Made by a program: the position numbers and the translations under genes
Assembly: GCA_001564065.1 (NCBI GenBank)
Contig: LKNA01000032.1
Location: 1 to 34,084 of the forward strand
Source: Chitinophagaceae bacterium T5-Br10_B2g13
GTDB lineage: Bacteria; Bacteroidota; Rhodothermia; Balneolales; Balneolaceae
Length of the DNA: 34,084 nt
Direction of reading: 5' to 3'
Part shown: in pieces, positions 10,130 through 19,437 of the stretch
Position numbering within the stretch: position 1 is the stretch's first letter
Layout of the letters: each line of letters starts with the position of its first letter
The notes under the pieces: generated by a model
Databases searched by the model: none
What the model saw: the letters and a program-made list of their open reading frames with translations, nothing else
Told to the model about the DNA's origin: nothing

Positions 10130-10175
10130 ATTACATAGATAGAATCAGCTGTCAAAATTTGAGATAACAACCATC

Positions 10176-11192
10176 ATGATGAAGAAATATATACTTATAT
10201 CGATCGCTTTAGGACTTATTTTTGGATTGCCATTGGCTCAGGCACAAGAAACAGCTCAATGGATCACGTTTGACTCTTCAGGCGGCCCGGGAAACGGCCA
10301 GCATATTGTGTTGGTCAGCGGGGATGATGAATACCGTTCGGAAGAGGCGATGCCAATGCTGGCAAAGATCCTGTCTGAACATCACGGATTTAAAACCACC
10401 GTCCTGTTTGCAATTGACCCTGAGACCGGTGAAATCAAACCGGATCACCAAACCAACATTCCGGGGATGGAACATCTACAATCAGCTGACCTGATGATCC
10501 TGTTTACGCGCTTCAGGCAGCTTCCGGATGAAGATATGGCCTATTTTGAGCAGTACCTGCTTGATGGCAAGCCGATCATCGGTATACGTACGGCCACCCA
10601 TGCTTTTCATTACCGGGATCATTTGGAGAGCCGGTATGCAAAATACGACTGGCGAAGTGACACACCGGGCTGGGAAGGGGGCTTCGGGCGAAAGATTCTC
10701 GGGGAAACCTGGGTGGATCACCACGGTGATCACGGCACGGAAGGGACCCGGGCCTTAATCGATGGGATTAAGGAACGCTATGATCACCCAGTCATCCGTG
10801 GAGTAACCGATATCTGGGGCCCGACGGATGTGTATGGAACCCGGAAGCTGGAAGGGGATGTGGATATCCTGATCTGGGGACAATCCACCCACGGGATGAC
10901 GCCGGATGCACCGGTGAAGTGGGAAAAGTCGATCATGCCGGTAGCGTGGACAAAAAGCTATGAGCTGGAAGGAGGAGAGACGGGACGTGTTTTCACAACT
11001 ACAATGGGTTCCTCGGTTGATTTTGAAAGTGAAGGTTTGCGGCGTTTGATTGTCAATGCCAGTTACTGGGCCCTTGAAATGGGCGACGCAGTTCCAGAGA
11101 AAAGCAATGTGGATATTGTCGGTGATTACAATCCAACGATGTTCGGGTTTGAAGAATATATTGAGGGGCTTACACCAGAGGATTATAAATAG
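10176..11192 (+). CDS. secreted ThuA-like domain protein
   Basis: A signal peptide (MMKKYILISIALGLIFGLP, cleavage near AQAQ) precedes a ThuA-like, class I glutamine-amidotransferase-like fold. Visible features are HIVLVSGDDEYRSEEAMP, LMILFTRFRQLPDEDMAYF, GKPIIGIRTATHAFHY, and a later GRVFTTTMGSSVDFESEGLRR segment. ThuA-like proteins are linked to metabolism of oxidised (keto) sugars, but the reaction of this secreted type is not established. The gene begins 46 bases after the fusion lipoprotein, in the same direction. ThuA-like and PVC-type dehydrogenase proteins often travel together, so a shared role in periplasmic sugar oxidation is a reasonable inference. GC content is intermediate between the GC-rich gene before it and the AT-rich DNA after it. 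A second ATG at 10179 is an equally good start. Confidence 0.88.
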   Translation: MMKKYILISIALGLIFGLPLAQAQETAQWITFDSSGGPGNGQHIVLVSGDDEYRSEEAMPMLAKILSEHHGFKTTVLFAIDPETGEIKPDHQTNIPGMEHLQSADLMILFTRFRQLPDEDMAYFEQYLLDGKPIIGIRTATHAFHYRDHLESRYAKYDWRSDTPGWEGGFGRKILGETWVDHHGDHGTEGTRALIDGIKERYDHPVIRGVTDIWGPTDVYGTRKLEGDVDILIWGQSTHGMTPDAPVKWEKSIMPVAWTKSYELEGGETGRVFTTTMGSSVDFESEGLRRLIVNASYWALEMGDAVPEKSNVDIVGDYNPTMFGFEEYIEGLTPEDYK

Positions 11193-11661
11193 AATAATGG
11201 GTAATTTTGAAAAGTGATTGAAGTAACGATATTGGGATTTATAAATCTATAGTTGAAAAAATTATCAGAATTAGTATGTTCAGCGGGTTCTTATCCTTCA
11301 ACTGCGAAAGTTGATTAATTAGTGCATCATCAAAAAGTTGAAAGTCAGACAGTTTAGAAATTTCAGCTTTAAAAGAGATATTCAGAAGCCGTAAACTGAG
11401 GTTTAACGACTATAAGTCATTGCCATATGAGTATGTGTTTAGATTTGATCTATTTATTATCGAAAATTACTCGTAAAAATGAGAGAAAGTTTACAAATTC
11501 TGCTATTTTTCTTTGAATTTATAAAGGCAATTATTTCCATCAATTATTGGTAAACTATAGATCGCAATCGTCTCAGAATGATCTAATTAATAAAAATTCA
11601 AATAAAACAGATAAATAGACATATGTCAATCAGATGTGGTGTCAAAGGATGGCTGTTTGGT
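11193..11661. other. intergenic, no gene seen
   Basis: About 470 AT-rich bases between the ThuA-like gene and the ribokinase remnant. Neither strand gives a recognisable protein and no strong hairpin was found. It may contain further decayed sequence too degraded to identify. Confidence 0.4.
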
Positions 11662-11924
11662 ATGGAAAAAACCAGCATCACAGTAATCGGTAGTTCAAAC
11701 ACAGACATTTTTGTCCTGACTTCTCATATTCCCACGACCGGGTAAACGATCCTTGGCGGTGAGTTTTTGATGAATGCCGATGTCAGGAAAGTGAATCAAG
11801 CCATAGCCGCTGCACGATACGTGGGGCGAGTATTTTTGGTGCAAACGCTATCGAAAACATCTGAAAACGGGCATTGTTGTATCGTGCATATTCACAGACC
11901 CTGAAATGGCTTCAGGATTTTTAC
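11662..11924 (+). pseudogene. remnant of a ribokinase (PfkB-family) gene, N-terminal third only
   Basis: Reading from ATG 11662 gives ITVIGSSNTDIFVLTSHIPT, then TG, a TAA stop, then TILGGEFLMNADVRKVNQAIA and AAARYVG. This matches the start of ribokinases, where the stop replaces the Glu of the usual PGETI and NPGGKGANQAVAAAR is expected. In other frames the match continues: FGANAIENI, then TGIVVSCIFTDPEMASGF, as expected before the next ribokinase strand. At least one stop, frameshifts and a small deletion are present, and about two thirds of the gene is missing. It lies only 28 bases before the next gene. The family assignment is from sequence memory and firm for the first 60 codons; the parent sugar kinase could also be a close PfkB relative. 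Confidence 0.8.
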
Positions 11925-11952
11925 TTAAAATTATTCATTTTACAGATTTATA

Positions 11953-14900
11953 ATGGTCAGGCTGGTTACATTAGTTATCTTTTTTGTTTTAATAAATTTG
12001 ATTTTAGGGTGTACACCTAAAGATGAAAGTAAATTATATACAAAATTATTACCGGAAGAAACAGGTATAGACTTTGTAAATTATATAGATGAAAATTCTG
12101 ATTTGAATGTAATTGATTATCCTTTTATGTATAACGGTGGGGGAGTAGGGATTGGGGATATCAATAACAATGGATATCCAGATGTATTTTTAGCCGGCAA
12201 TATGGTGTCCAGTAAGCTGTATCTTAATAAAGGTGATTTTAAATTTGAAGATATAACAGAATCTGCAGGTTTGAAAACTGACAAATGGATAACAGGTGTT
12301 TCAATGGTAGACATAAATAATAATGGTTATTTAGACATATATCTATCGGTTGTTAGTCCTGAAGATGCTCCTGCTGGTGATAGGGCGAATTTATTGTTTA
12401 TCAATAATGGCGACAATACATTCACCGAAAAAGCAAAAGAGTATAACTTAGCAGATACAAGTCATACAACACATGCTGTTTTTCTTGATTATAACAAAAA
12501 TGGATTACTTGATGTATTCTTACTCAATCATTCACCGGGTTCTTTTTCGAGGGATATGTCATCTGGTCAACATTTACCTGGTATGAAAAAGCTATCTACA
12601 GGTTTTGATAGACTCTATAAAAACAAAGGTGATGGAACATTTATAGATGTATCCAAAGAAGCTGGAATAGAACAAAAGCTGGGCTATGGATTAGGTGTAG
12701 TAGTTTCTGATTTCAATAGAAATGGATGGCCGGATATTTATGTTTCCAATGATTTATCACCTAATGATGTGCTTTACGTAAATAGTAAAGACGGTACTTT
12801 TACTAACAAAACTAGCGAATATTTAAAACATACGAGCTTTGCAGGTATGGGAGTCGATGCGGCAGATTTTAATAATGATGGATGGCCAGATATTCTACAG
12901 GTGGATATGATGCCAAAAGATTACAAAGATAGAAAATTAATGAGTGGAGGCACAAGTTATGAAAGATTTAATGAAATGCGTGAACAAGGATTTGATAATT
13001 ACTATTCAAAAAATAGCCTTCAATTAAATAGAGGAATCGATAAAAACGGTGATCTAATATTTAGTGAAATCGGACGTATAGATAATATAGCGTATACTGA
13101 TTGGAGTTGGGGAGCTCTATTTGGCGATTATAATAATAGTGGATACAAAGATATATTAATTACAAATGGTTATCCAAAGGCTGTAAATAACTATGACTAT
13201 TTGGTAAATATTTATGAATCAGGAATGTTTGGTAAAGAAGAAGCCATTGCCAGACGTCAGGTAGAAATACTAGATCAATTAGAAGGAATTGAAATTGAGA
13301 ACTTTCTATTTAAAAATAGTGGAGATTTGAGATTTCAGAATATATCAGAAGAATGGGGTTTTACTGATAAAACATATTCATATGGTGTTGCTCATGCTGA
13401 TTTGAATAATAATGGACGATTAGATGTAATAATAAATAATATAAATAAACCTGCTAGCATCTATAAAAACATGAATATAGACGGTAATGGTTATGGATAT
13501 TTAATGATAGAATTAAAAGGTGACTCATTAAATACAAATGGTATAGGTTCTGAGGTAACCATTTATCATGGAGATAAAAAGCAGTACATTTATCATTCAC
13601 CATATAAAGGATATCAGTCAACTGTTGATAATAGAATACATTTTGGATTGGGTGAGATTACCCAAATCGATTCATTAAAAGTGATTTGGCCAGATGAGAG
13701 ATATCAAGTAAAAAGCGACATCGTAATAAATGAATTTATAACATTGAAACATGCCAACTCAACTTTAAGTGGTTATAATTTTAATGATATTGGTGAAGAT
13801 GATAAATTGTTTACTGAGATAAGTAATGATTCAGGATTAGATTATCTCCACAGTGAAAATCAGTTTATAGATTATAATCTACAACCTTTACTTCCATATA
13901 AACTTTCAAAACTTGGACCCAAAATTGCAGCAGGCGATATTACCGGAAATGGTTTTGACGACATTTTTATTAGTGGTTCTGCAGGAGAAGCGAGTAAACT
14001 TTATATCCAAAACAAAGATGGCTCTTTTAAGCTATCTGAATTTCAACCCTGGGGTTTAGATGCAGATTCAGAAGATTTGGGGGCATTATTTTTTGATGCG
14101 AATGATAACGGTTTGCTTGATCTTTATGTGACGAGTGGAGGGTTTGAATTTTCTCCAGCTTCTTTATTACTCCAAGATCGTCTATATATTAATATAGGTA
14201 ATGGTAGATTTATAAAAGATGAGCTGGCTTTACCAAGAATGTTATCAAGTACCTCTAATGTGGTTGCCGGAGATTTCAATAATAATGGTCTTATGGATCT
14301 ATTTGTAGGAGGGCGTGTAATGCCTGGAAATTATCCATATCCGGCTAGAAGTTATATTTTGGAAAATAAAGGAGGCTATTTTGAGGATGTTACATTTGAA
14401 AAAGCACCTGAATTATTAGAACAAGGCATGATTACAGATGCTATTTGGGTCGATTTTGAAAATAATGGTTATTTAGATCTAATAACAGTTGGTGTTTGGC
14501 AATCTATTAAGTTCTATGAGAATGAAAATTCCTATTTAGTAGACATTACTGATGATCTGGAATTACCACCGCTCAAAGGGTGGTGGTATAGCTTGGAAAA
14601 GGTTGATGTTAATAATGATGGATATCCTGATATTATCGCTGGTAATATGGGACTTAATTATACTTATAAAACATCACCAGAGAAAAGATTTGGGGTTTTC
14701 GCTAATGATTTTAGTCAGAATTTGAGTACAGATATAATTTTTACTGTAAATGAAAATGGGACATTTTATCCATTTTATGGAAAAGCAAAGCTTGGTAAAG
14801 CTATTCCTGAAATAAATAATAGATTTCGAAGTTTTAAATCTTTTTCCGAAGCATCTTTAAATGATATTTTTAATTCTAATCTCATTAATGAAGCATTGCA

Positions 14901-15288
14901 TCATGAAGTGGACACTTTTGCCAGTGTTATCATCAAGAACAATGGAAATAAAAGGGGGTTTACAGTTTCAGAACTACCTATAGAAGCTCAGTTTTCAGCA
15001 ATTAAAGGAATAATTACACATGATTTAAACAATAATGGAATTGAGGATATTATTCTTGCTGGTAATATTTACAATACTGAACCAGACACACCAAGAAATG
15101 ATGCGAGTAATGGTTTGATCATTATAGTAAACGAAGATGGAAATTTGGATTCTATGTCATCATTTGATAGTGGATTTATAGCACCCTATGATGTTAAAGA
15201 TATAAAACTCATTAAAACACCTTTTGGAAAATCAGTATTAGTAGCCAACAATAGTGACTCGTTACAAGTTTTTAGAATTAATATGTAG
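11953..15288 (+). CDS. FG-GAP/VCBS-repeat lipoprotein with central ASPIC/UnbV domain
   Basis: An N-terminal signal ends in the lipobox LILGC, so this is a lipoprotein at the envelope. About thirteen calcium-loop type repeats are visible, such as DINNNGYPDVFLAG, DYNKNGLLDVFLLN, DFNNDGWPDILQVD, DITGNGFDDIFISG and DVNNDGYPDIIAGN, spread over both halves. They should form one or two integrin-like beta-propellers. An ASPIC/UnbV domain lies at about residues 512-600 (GIGSEVTIYHG, SPYKGYQSTVDNRIHFGLG, LKVIWPDE). Proteins of this architecture are common beside SusC/SusD genes in Bacteroidota; their function is not established, with glycan binding or surface adhesion as the usual proposals. The strongly AT-rich composition matches the susC gene rather than the GC-rich genes between them. 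It stands alone, with a decayed kinase before it and a transposase after it. Confidence 0.92.
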   Translation: MVRLVTLVIFFVLINLILGCTPKDESKLYTKLLPEETGIDFVNYIDENSDLNVIDYPFMYNGGGVGIGDINNNGYPDVFLAGNMVSSKLYLNKGDFKFEDITESAGLKTDKWITGVSMVDINNNGYLDIYLSVVSPEDAPAGDRANLLFINNGDNTFTEKAKEYNLADTSHTTHAVFLDYNKNGLLDVFLLNHSPGSFSRDMSSGQHLPGMKKLSTGFDRLYKNKGDGTFIDVSKEAGIEQKLGYGLGVVVSDFNRNGWPDIYVSNDLSPNDVLYVNSKDGTFTNKTSEYLKHTSFAGMGVDAADFNNDGWPDILQVDMMPKDYKDRKLMSGGTSYERFNEMREQGFDNYYSKNSLQLNRGIDKNGDLIFSEIGRIDNIAYTDWSWGALFGDYNNSGYKDILITNGYPKAVNNYDYLVNIYESGMFGKEEAIARRQVEILDQLEGIEIENFLFKNSGDLRFQNISEEWGFTDKTYSYGVAHADLNNNGRLDVIINNINKPASIYKNMNIDGNGYGYLMIELKGDSLNTNGIGSEVTIYHGDKKQYIYHSPYKGYQSTVDNRIHFGLGEITQIDSLKVIWPDERYQVKSDIVINEFITLKHANSTLSGYNFNDIGEDDKLFTEISNDSGLDYLHSENQFIDYNLQPLLPYKLSKLGPKIAAGDITGNGFDDIFISGSAGEASKLYIQNKDGSFKLSEFQPWGLDADSEDLGALFFDANDNGLLDLYVTSGGFEFSPASLLLQDRLYINIGNGRFIKDELALPRMLSSTSNVVAGDFNNNGLMDLFVGGRVMPGNYPYPARSYILENKGGYFEDVTFEKAPELLEQGMITDAIWVDFENNGYLDLITVGVWQSIKFYENENSYLVDITDDLELPPLKGWWYSLEKVDVNNDGYPDIIAGNMGLNYTYKTSPEKRFGVFANDFSQNLSTDIIFTVNENGTFYPFYGKAKLGKAIPEINNRFRSFKSFSEASLNDIFNSNLINEALHHEVDTFASVIIKNNGNKRGFTVSELPIEAQFSAIKGIITHDLNNNGIEDIILAGNIYNTEPDTPRNDASNGLIIIVNEDGNLDSMSSFDSGFIAPYDVKDIKLIKTPFGKSVLVANNSDSLQVFRINM

Positions 15289-15315
15289 ATGCCTAAATAC
15301 AGTTGACGTTTTTAA

Positions 15316-16098
15316 TTAACGTTCTTTGATAAATTGATCCGGCGACAGCCTTGATGGCAGACCCCGGTGTGGTTTACTTCGGTTGTACAACCGCACGGCT
15401 TTGGCAACACCCCGCTGCAGTGACCGGTAGCTTTCGATCGTGTAATGCGCCAGATAGTTATGCTTTATCGTTCGGTTGACCCGCTCGCAATAGGCATTCT
15501 GCCAGGCATAATGGGCCATACTGTGTCTGACGTCACGGCGATCAAGGTAGTTCTTATACGCGGCACTGGTGTATTGAACCCCTCGATCGGTATGAATGAT
15601 CAACTCGCTTACATCCTCGCCCTTTTGGCTGGAAAAGGCCTTGGCCAGGCAGCGAACCTGACTTGCCGAGCTCAAATCCTGGCTGCAATGACTAGCCACG
15701 ATCTGACGGGTATACAAATCGATCACAAAGCTGACGTAGTACCAGCGGCCGCCGCTCCACACATACGTGATGTCGGTTTGCCACACCTGGTTTGGACCGG
15801 TAATAGCCACACCTTCAATTCGGTTTCTGCAGATGCCGACGCCAGCCACGGTAAACGAGCGTGGCGGTGTTTTGAGCCGAAACCCACATTTAAGCAGCAC
15901 TTGCTCGGTCCAGTCGCGACCGCGAGGCATTCGCTCGAGGGTGGCATAGTAAATGTCGCGACATCCCATTTGGCGATGATTCTCGCGAACCTCGCTGGCC
16001 AGCTCTACCGTGTCGAGCAGATCTCGCTGAGCTTTACGCAAGCGAGCAATGCCCTGATGGGCACCCTGCCGGGAAATGTTTTGTATCCACCCGACCAA
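15316..16098 (-). CDS. IS3-family transposase (OrfB, DDE integrase core)
   Basis: The 260-residue protein has an HTH_21-like N-terminal part and an rve-type catalytic core. The DDE triad is visible at D109 (VWQTDITYVW), D171 (IIHTDRGVQY) and E205 (NAYCERVNRTIKHNY), and the tail has the usual YNRSKPHRGLPSRLSPDQF. It should catalyse cut-and-copy movement of its element. The OrfA that normally precedes OrfB and is joined to it by frameshifting is missing: beyond 16098 there is an IS66 scrap instead. No terminal inverted repeats could be matched on the two sides. It is therefore probably a partial or solo copy. GC content is higher than in flanking DNA. The gene ends 28 bases after the FG-GAP gene stop, in convergent orientation. 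Confidence 0.9.
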   Translation of the reverse strand: MVGWIQNISRQGAHQGIARLRKAQRDLLDTVELASEVRENHRQMGCRDIYYATLERMPRGRDWTEQVLLKCGFRLKTPPRSFTVAGVGICRNRIEGVAITGPNQVWQTDITYVWSGGRWYYVSFVIDLYTRQIVASHCSQDLSSASQVRCLAKAFSSQKGEDVSELIIHTDRGVQYTSAAYKNYLDRRDVRHSMAHYAWQNAYCERVNRTIKHNYLAHYTIESYRSLQRGVAKAVRLYNRSKPHRGLPSRLSPDQFIKER

Positions 16099-16149
16099 CT
16101 ACACCTTTCGGGTGATGGATGAGGGTGGTAGTTTGCTTGAAAAAAAACC

Positions 16150-16266
16150 ATGACAACAGCATCCAAGACAAAAACTCAGACTATGTTTGCCCTGGTGGAC
16201 CAGTGGAAGAGTTCTGACATGACACAAAAACAGGTTTGTTTTAAGCTGAGATACCGAGAGTTGTAA
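16150..16266 (+). pseudogene. scrap of an IS66-type accessory gene (tnpA-like N-terminus)
   Basis: A 38-codon frame from ATG 16150 reads MTTASKTKTQTMFALVDQWK then SSDMTQKQVCFKLRYREL and stops. This resembles the N-terminus of IS66 TnpA accessory proteins, which have an F-x-L-V-x-x-W-x-x-S-G-x-S/T-Q-K-x-F-C helix-turn-helix motif. After the stop, another frame gives KFWNRFQ, as expected of the motif that follows, so a frameshift is likely. No tnpB or tnpC follows. It marks a former IS66 insertion beside the IS3-type gene. Confidence 0.6.
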
Positions 16267-16354
16267 ATTTTGGAACCGGTTTCAGTCACCATGGTATGGA
16301 ATCAGAAAATAAATCAACTATTTTAGAAAGAAATTTTAATCAAACAATACTCAA

Positions 16355-17347
16355 ATGACATCCAGAAGATCCTTCATTAAACATTCTGTTTTATCATCAA
16401 CCCTGTTGTTACCGGGTGCTCTTCAGAAAGGGCTCGGAACCATAAAAAAATTGGATCAGCAATCAGGCAGGAGGCCGCTGATCATTTCAACCTGGAATCA
16501 CGGAATTGCTGCCAACGAAAAGGCTTGGGAAGTTCTGCACAGCAACGGCTCCATTCTGGATGCAGTTGAGGAAGGGGTGAAAATAACTGAAGCTGATCCC
16601 GACAGCCGGTCAGTTGGGTTGAACGGGCATCCCGACCGCGAAGGAATCGTTACACTGGATGCATCCATCATGAAAGGTAACGGGGATTGTGGTTCAGTCT
16701 GCTTTGTAAGGCAGATCAAACACCCCATCACACTGGCGCGAAAGGTGATGGAAAAAACCCCGCATGTGATGCTTGCCGGTGAGGGTGCAAGACAGTTTGC
16801 CATAGCCGAGGGAATGCCGATTGAGCAGGAAGAGTTGCATCCCGATTCAGAAGAGGCATACCAAGAATGGCTTGAAGAAAAAGAGTATCGGCCCATCATT
16901 AATATCGAAAATCACGATACGATCGGCATGGTGGGGGTTGATGCAGACGGAACCCTGGCCGGTTCGTGCACAACAAGCGGTCTGGCCTATAAAATGCACG
17001 GGCGCGTGGGAGACAGTCCCATCATCGGAGCCGGACTATATGTGGATGATGAAGTTGGCGCGGCCACAGCCACAGGTATGGGCGAGACGATCATCAAAGT
17101 TTGCGGAAGTTTTCTGGTGGTAGAATTGATGCGCCAGGGGCGTTCGCCGCAGGAAGCGTGCGAGGAAGTGGTCGACAGGCTGATCAAGAAAAATTATGAG
17201 GACATTGAGGATATGCAGGCCGGATTTATTGCCGTGAATAAAGATGGTGAATATGGCGGGTATGCCGTCCATCCCGGATTTAATTATGCAGTACATCATG
17301 AAGGCGGCAACGAAATGGAAGATGCAAAGAGCCGGTTTGAGGTTTGA
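16355..17347 (+). CDS. Tat-exported glycosylasparaginase/isoaspartyl-peptidase-like Ntn hydrolase
   Basis: This enzyme family cleaves the bond between N-acetylglucosamine and asparagine in degraded glycoproteins, or hydrolyses asparagine or isoaspartyl peptides. The precursor self-cleaves before a Thr that becomes the N-terminal nucleophile; here that is Thr189 in ENHDTIGMVGVDADG. Substrate-site motifs are visible downstream: TTSGLAYKMHGRVGDSPIIG and GAATATGMGE. The N-terminus MTSRRSFIKH followed by a hydrophobic stretch is a twin-arginine signal, so the protein is exported folded. At 330 residues it is normal for the family. The cutC gene follows in the same direction about 490 bases later. 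HDTIGM and the GRVGDSPIIGAG segment favour the glycosylasparaginase branch, but plant-type asparaginase activity cannot be ruled out. Confidence 0.88.
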   Translation: MTSRRSFIKHSVLSSTLLLPGALQKGLGTIKKLDQQSGRRPLIISTWNHGIAANEKAWEVLHSNGSILDAVEEGVKITEADPDSRSVGLNGHPDREGIVTLDASIMKGNGDCGSVCFVRQIKHPITLARKVMEKTPHVMLAGEGARQFAIAEGMPIEQEELHPDSEEAYQEWLEEKEYRPIINIENHDTIGMVGVDADGTLAGSCTTSGLAYKMHGRVGDSPIIGAGLYVDDEVGAATATGMGETIIKVCGSFLVVELMRQGRSPQEACEEVVDRLIKKNYEDIEDMQAGFIAVNKDGEYGGYAVHPGFNYAVHHEGGNEMEDAKSRFEV

Positions 17348-17839
17348 GAAGTACGGAATGTGGAGAGTGGATTTTTTAGTATTCTCGTTCCACACCCTGG
17401 ATGGATAACTTTGTTCAGTTTTCCACCGCACTCATCCAATAATTTCCAGATATTTTTAAACTGTTACTAATCACTCAAAGAACTTGTTTCCACCAAAGTT
17501 TAAAGATGCTCTATTGTTTAAAGAACTGAAGCGTGGGAATAAGTTAAAATCAGGATATAGTCAGATGTATATCTCCGGCGCCCATATCCTTCAACAATGT
17601 TTGAACGGATTGATGTCGAGAATCGCCCGATTTGACTACCGGCCTCATAATGTTCAAAGGTTGGTAAAGACAACGACATTTTATGTATCAGGATAGATTG
17701 TTTTATTGATAACTTCCATATTTTTGTAACTCAGTTTTCATTTGATTTGTTAGTTAACTCTACTTGTGAATGAACCAGAAAATTAGAAAACCAGAATTCC
17801 TTACAGTTTTTTTCATTACCTACACACCCCACTCCATAA
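17348..17839. other. intergenic, no recognised gene
   Basis: A 70-codon frame at 17484-17696 exists, but its product matches nothing recognised, has no clear ribosome site and its composition is unremarkable. I treat the stretch as spacer, possibly with decayed sequence. The cutC promoter should lie near its right end. Confidence 0.4.
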
Positions 17840-18577
17840 ATGAACATTCTTCTCGAAACCCCCGTTTTTACTGTTGAAGCAGCCCTGAAAGTGGCTGAAT
17901 ATGGTGCTGACCGACTGGAACTGTGCAGCTCGTTTTATGAAGGCGGGGAAACGCCGGGAGCAGGTCTTTTTTCATATTTGAAAGATAAAATAGGCACTCC
18001 AATTTTTGTGATGATCCGTCCGAGAGGCGGTGATTTTGTGTACACCAGTAACGAAGTGGCAGTGATGAAGCGTGAAATCATTCATTTTTCAGATCTTGGG
18101 GCCGACGGATTTGTGTTCGGAATTTTGAAGGCAGACGGCTCGGTTAACATGGAAGCATGCACCAGTCTGATACAGGCTGCCGAGGGAAAACCGTGTACGT
18201 TTCACCGGGCATTTGATGTGTGCAGTAACCAGGAAACGGCACTTGAAGACATTATGGAGTGCGGGTTTAGCCGCATATTAACATCAGGCGGGAAAAACAC
18301 TGTCACGGAGGGATTGCAGCAAATCATCCGGTTGCTGGAGATTGCGAAAAACCGAATTATCATCATGCCCGGTGGTGGAATGAAACCAGGACATATTGCT
18401 CCCCTCAGAGAAACGGGTTATCTGAAGGAGATTCACGCAAGCTGCAAAAAGATCAGGCTTTCAGAACAGAACTACTTAAATCCCAATCTAACACTAACCG
18501 CCGGTACTGATGAAGAACCTGGTGTGCTAACGGTGGATGAAACTCTGTTTGAAAAGTTTAGAAAGGCCATGCGCTGA
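17840..18577 (+). CDS. cutC: CutC-family protein (TIM barrel)
   Basis: The 245-residue protein shows the CutC family pattern: MNILLETPVFTVEAALKVAE, GADRLELCSSFYEGGETPG, IFVMIRPRGGDFVYT, ADGFVFGIL, CTFHRAFDV, RILTSGG and IMPGGGM. Family members fold as a TIM barrel in the cytoplasm. They were first linked to copper tolerance in E. coli, but that role has been questioned and the enzymatic activity is unsettled. In Bacteroidota the gene is often found near glycosylasparaginase-like genes, as here, which hints at a role in glycan breakdown rather than copper handling (inference). Length is typical. The gene is convergent with the lactate operon on the other strand, with about 200 bases between the stops. 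Confidence 0.9.
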   Translation: MNILLETPVFTVEAALKVAEYGADRLELCSSFYEGGETPGAGLFSYLKDKIGTPIFVMIRPRGGDFVYTSNEVAVMKREIIHFSDLGADGFVFGILKADGSVNMEACTSLIQAAEGKPCTFHRAFDVCSNQETALEDIMECGFSRILTSGGKNTVTEGLQQIIRLLEIAKNRIIIMPGGGMKPGHIAPLRETGYLKEIHASCKKIRLSEQNYLNPNLTLTAGTDEEPGVLTVDETLFEKFRKAMR

Positions 18578-18774
18578 ATCTCTACCAAATTAAATTGAAT
18601 AAATGATATAGCCACTGAAAGCCTTCGATAAATGATGACAGAACCCACTTTCACAAATAGTTATTGTTTCGATCGTTTCGGCTCCCTACCCTACTCGCGC
18701 TGGAAAAGCATCAGCTCAACAAGGAGGGATTTTTTTTGGAAATTATTCTGGCAGAAGTCACTTCGTGAATACAA

Positions 18775-19437
18775 TTATTTGACAACAAAAACATGTAATT
18801 TTCGTGGTCCATGAACTCCTTCAACCCTGTCGAGTTCTATATCGGAAGTTGCAGATGGTCCGGATATCATCGTGATGGGCCGGCCGGAGTTCGTTACGAC
18901 AGCATCAAGCTTTTGAATTGCTTCAGGAAAATTTCCGACGATCTGAGAGGATTTGATCACGCAAATATGAAAATCTGGTAGCAGAGTAAGCGCCCGCCGT
19001 CCCTGTCCGGGACCGGCATCCAGAATGATGGTCCCAGTCTGGGCAACCCCGAGAAAGCACCCGGTCAAAACAGCATCGCAGGTATTCAGTTCTTCTTTAG
19101 AAAGGGGAGGGGAGTCAGGAAATAATGTAGTTTGGGAATTAATTTCTGAAGTCCATGAACTATCCAGGCCAGGAGGTATCACAAGGGACTGCACACCTTT
19201 TCCACTGCATAAGCTTGAAATTTGTTTCCCGATCTTATCACGATCTGATTGTTGAACAACAGCTTTGTATTCACTTACTCTTTCTTGAAACAGGCTGATG
19301 TTTTCATTTTCGGATCGGTCGCTCTTATGCTGATACTCCCGCGGAATGTCGGTGTCCGTAAAACCACTATCTTCGCCGATATTTTTTCCCAGTGAAGATC
19401 GGATACGGTTCAGAATAAGTTCTTTTGAATCTATCAT
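18775..19437 (-). CDS. lutC: LutC-type lactate utilisation protein (LUD domain)
   Basis: This is a subunit of the LutABC system, which oxidises L-lactate to pyruvate. The LUD/YkgG signature appears as GVAQTGTIILDAGPGQGRRA, LPDFHICVIKSSQIV and ISGPSATSDIELDRVEGVHG. The frame can be read from 19455, but the ATG at 19437 is preferred because it overlaps the lutB stop in an ATGA, as at the other two junctions of the operon. That gives 220 residues, normal for LutC. It is the last gene of the kinase-lutA-lutB-lutC run. No clear terminator was found in the 200 bases before the convergent cutC stop. Confidence 0.93.
   Translation of the reverse strand: MIDSKELILNRIRSSLGKNIGEDSGFTDTDIPREYQHKSDRSENENISLFQERVSEYKAVVQQSDRDKIGKQISSLCSGKGVQSLVIPPGLDSSWTSEINSQTTLFPDSPPLSKEELNTCDAVLTGCFLGVAQTGTIILDAGPGQGRRALTLLPDFHICVIKSSQIVGNFPEAIQKLDAVVTNSGRPITMISGPSATSDIELDRVEGVHGPRKLHVFVVK

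Noticed and set aside
15445-16122. 225-codon plus-strand frame over the IS3 transposase
   Set aside because: The minus strand encodes a clear DDE transposase; the plus-strand product has no recognisable domain.
17484-17696. A 70-residue hypothetical protein between the asparaginase-like gene and cutC
   Set aside because: No recognised motif, no clear ribosome site, and length within what chance allows.
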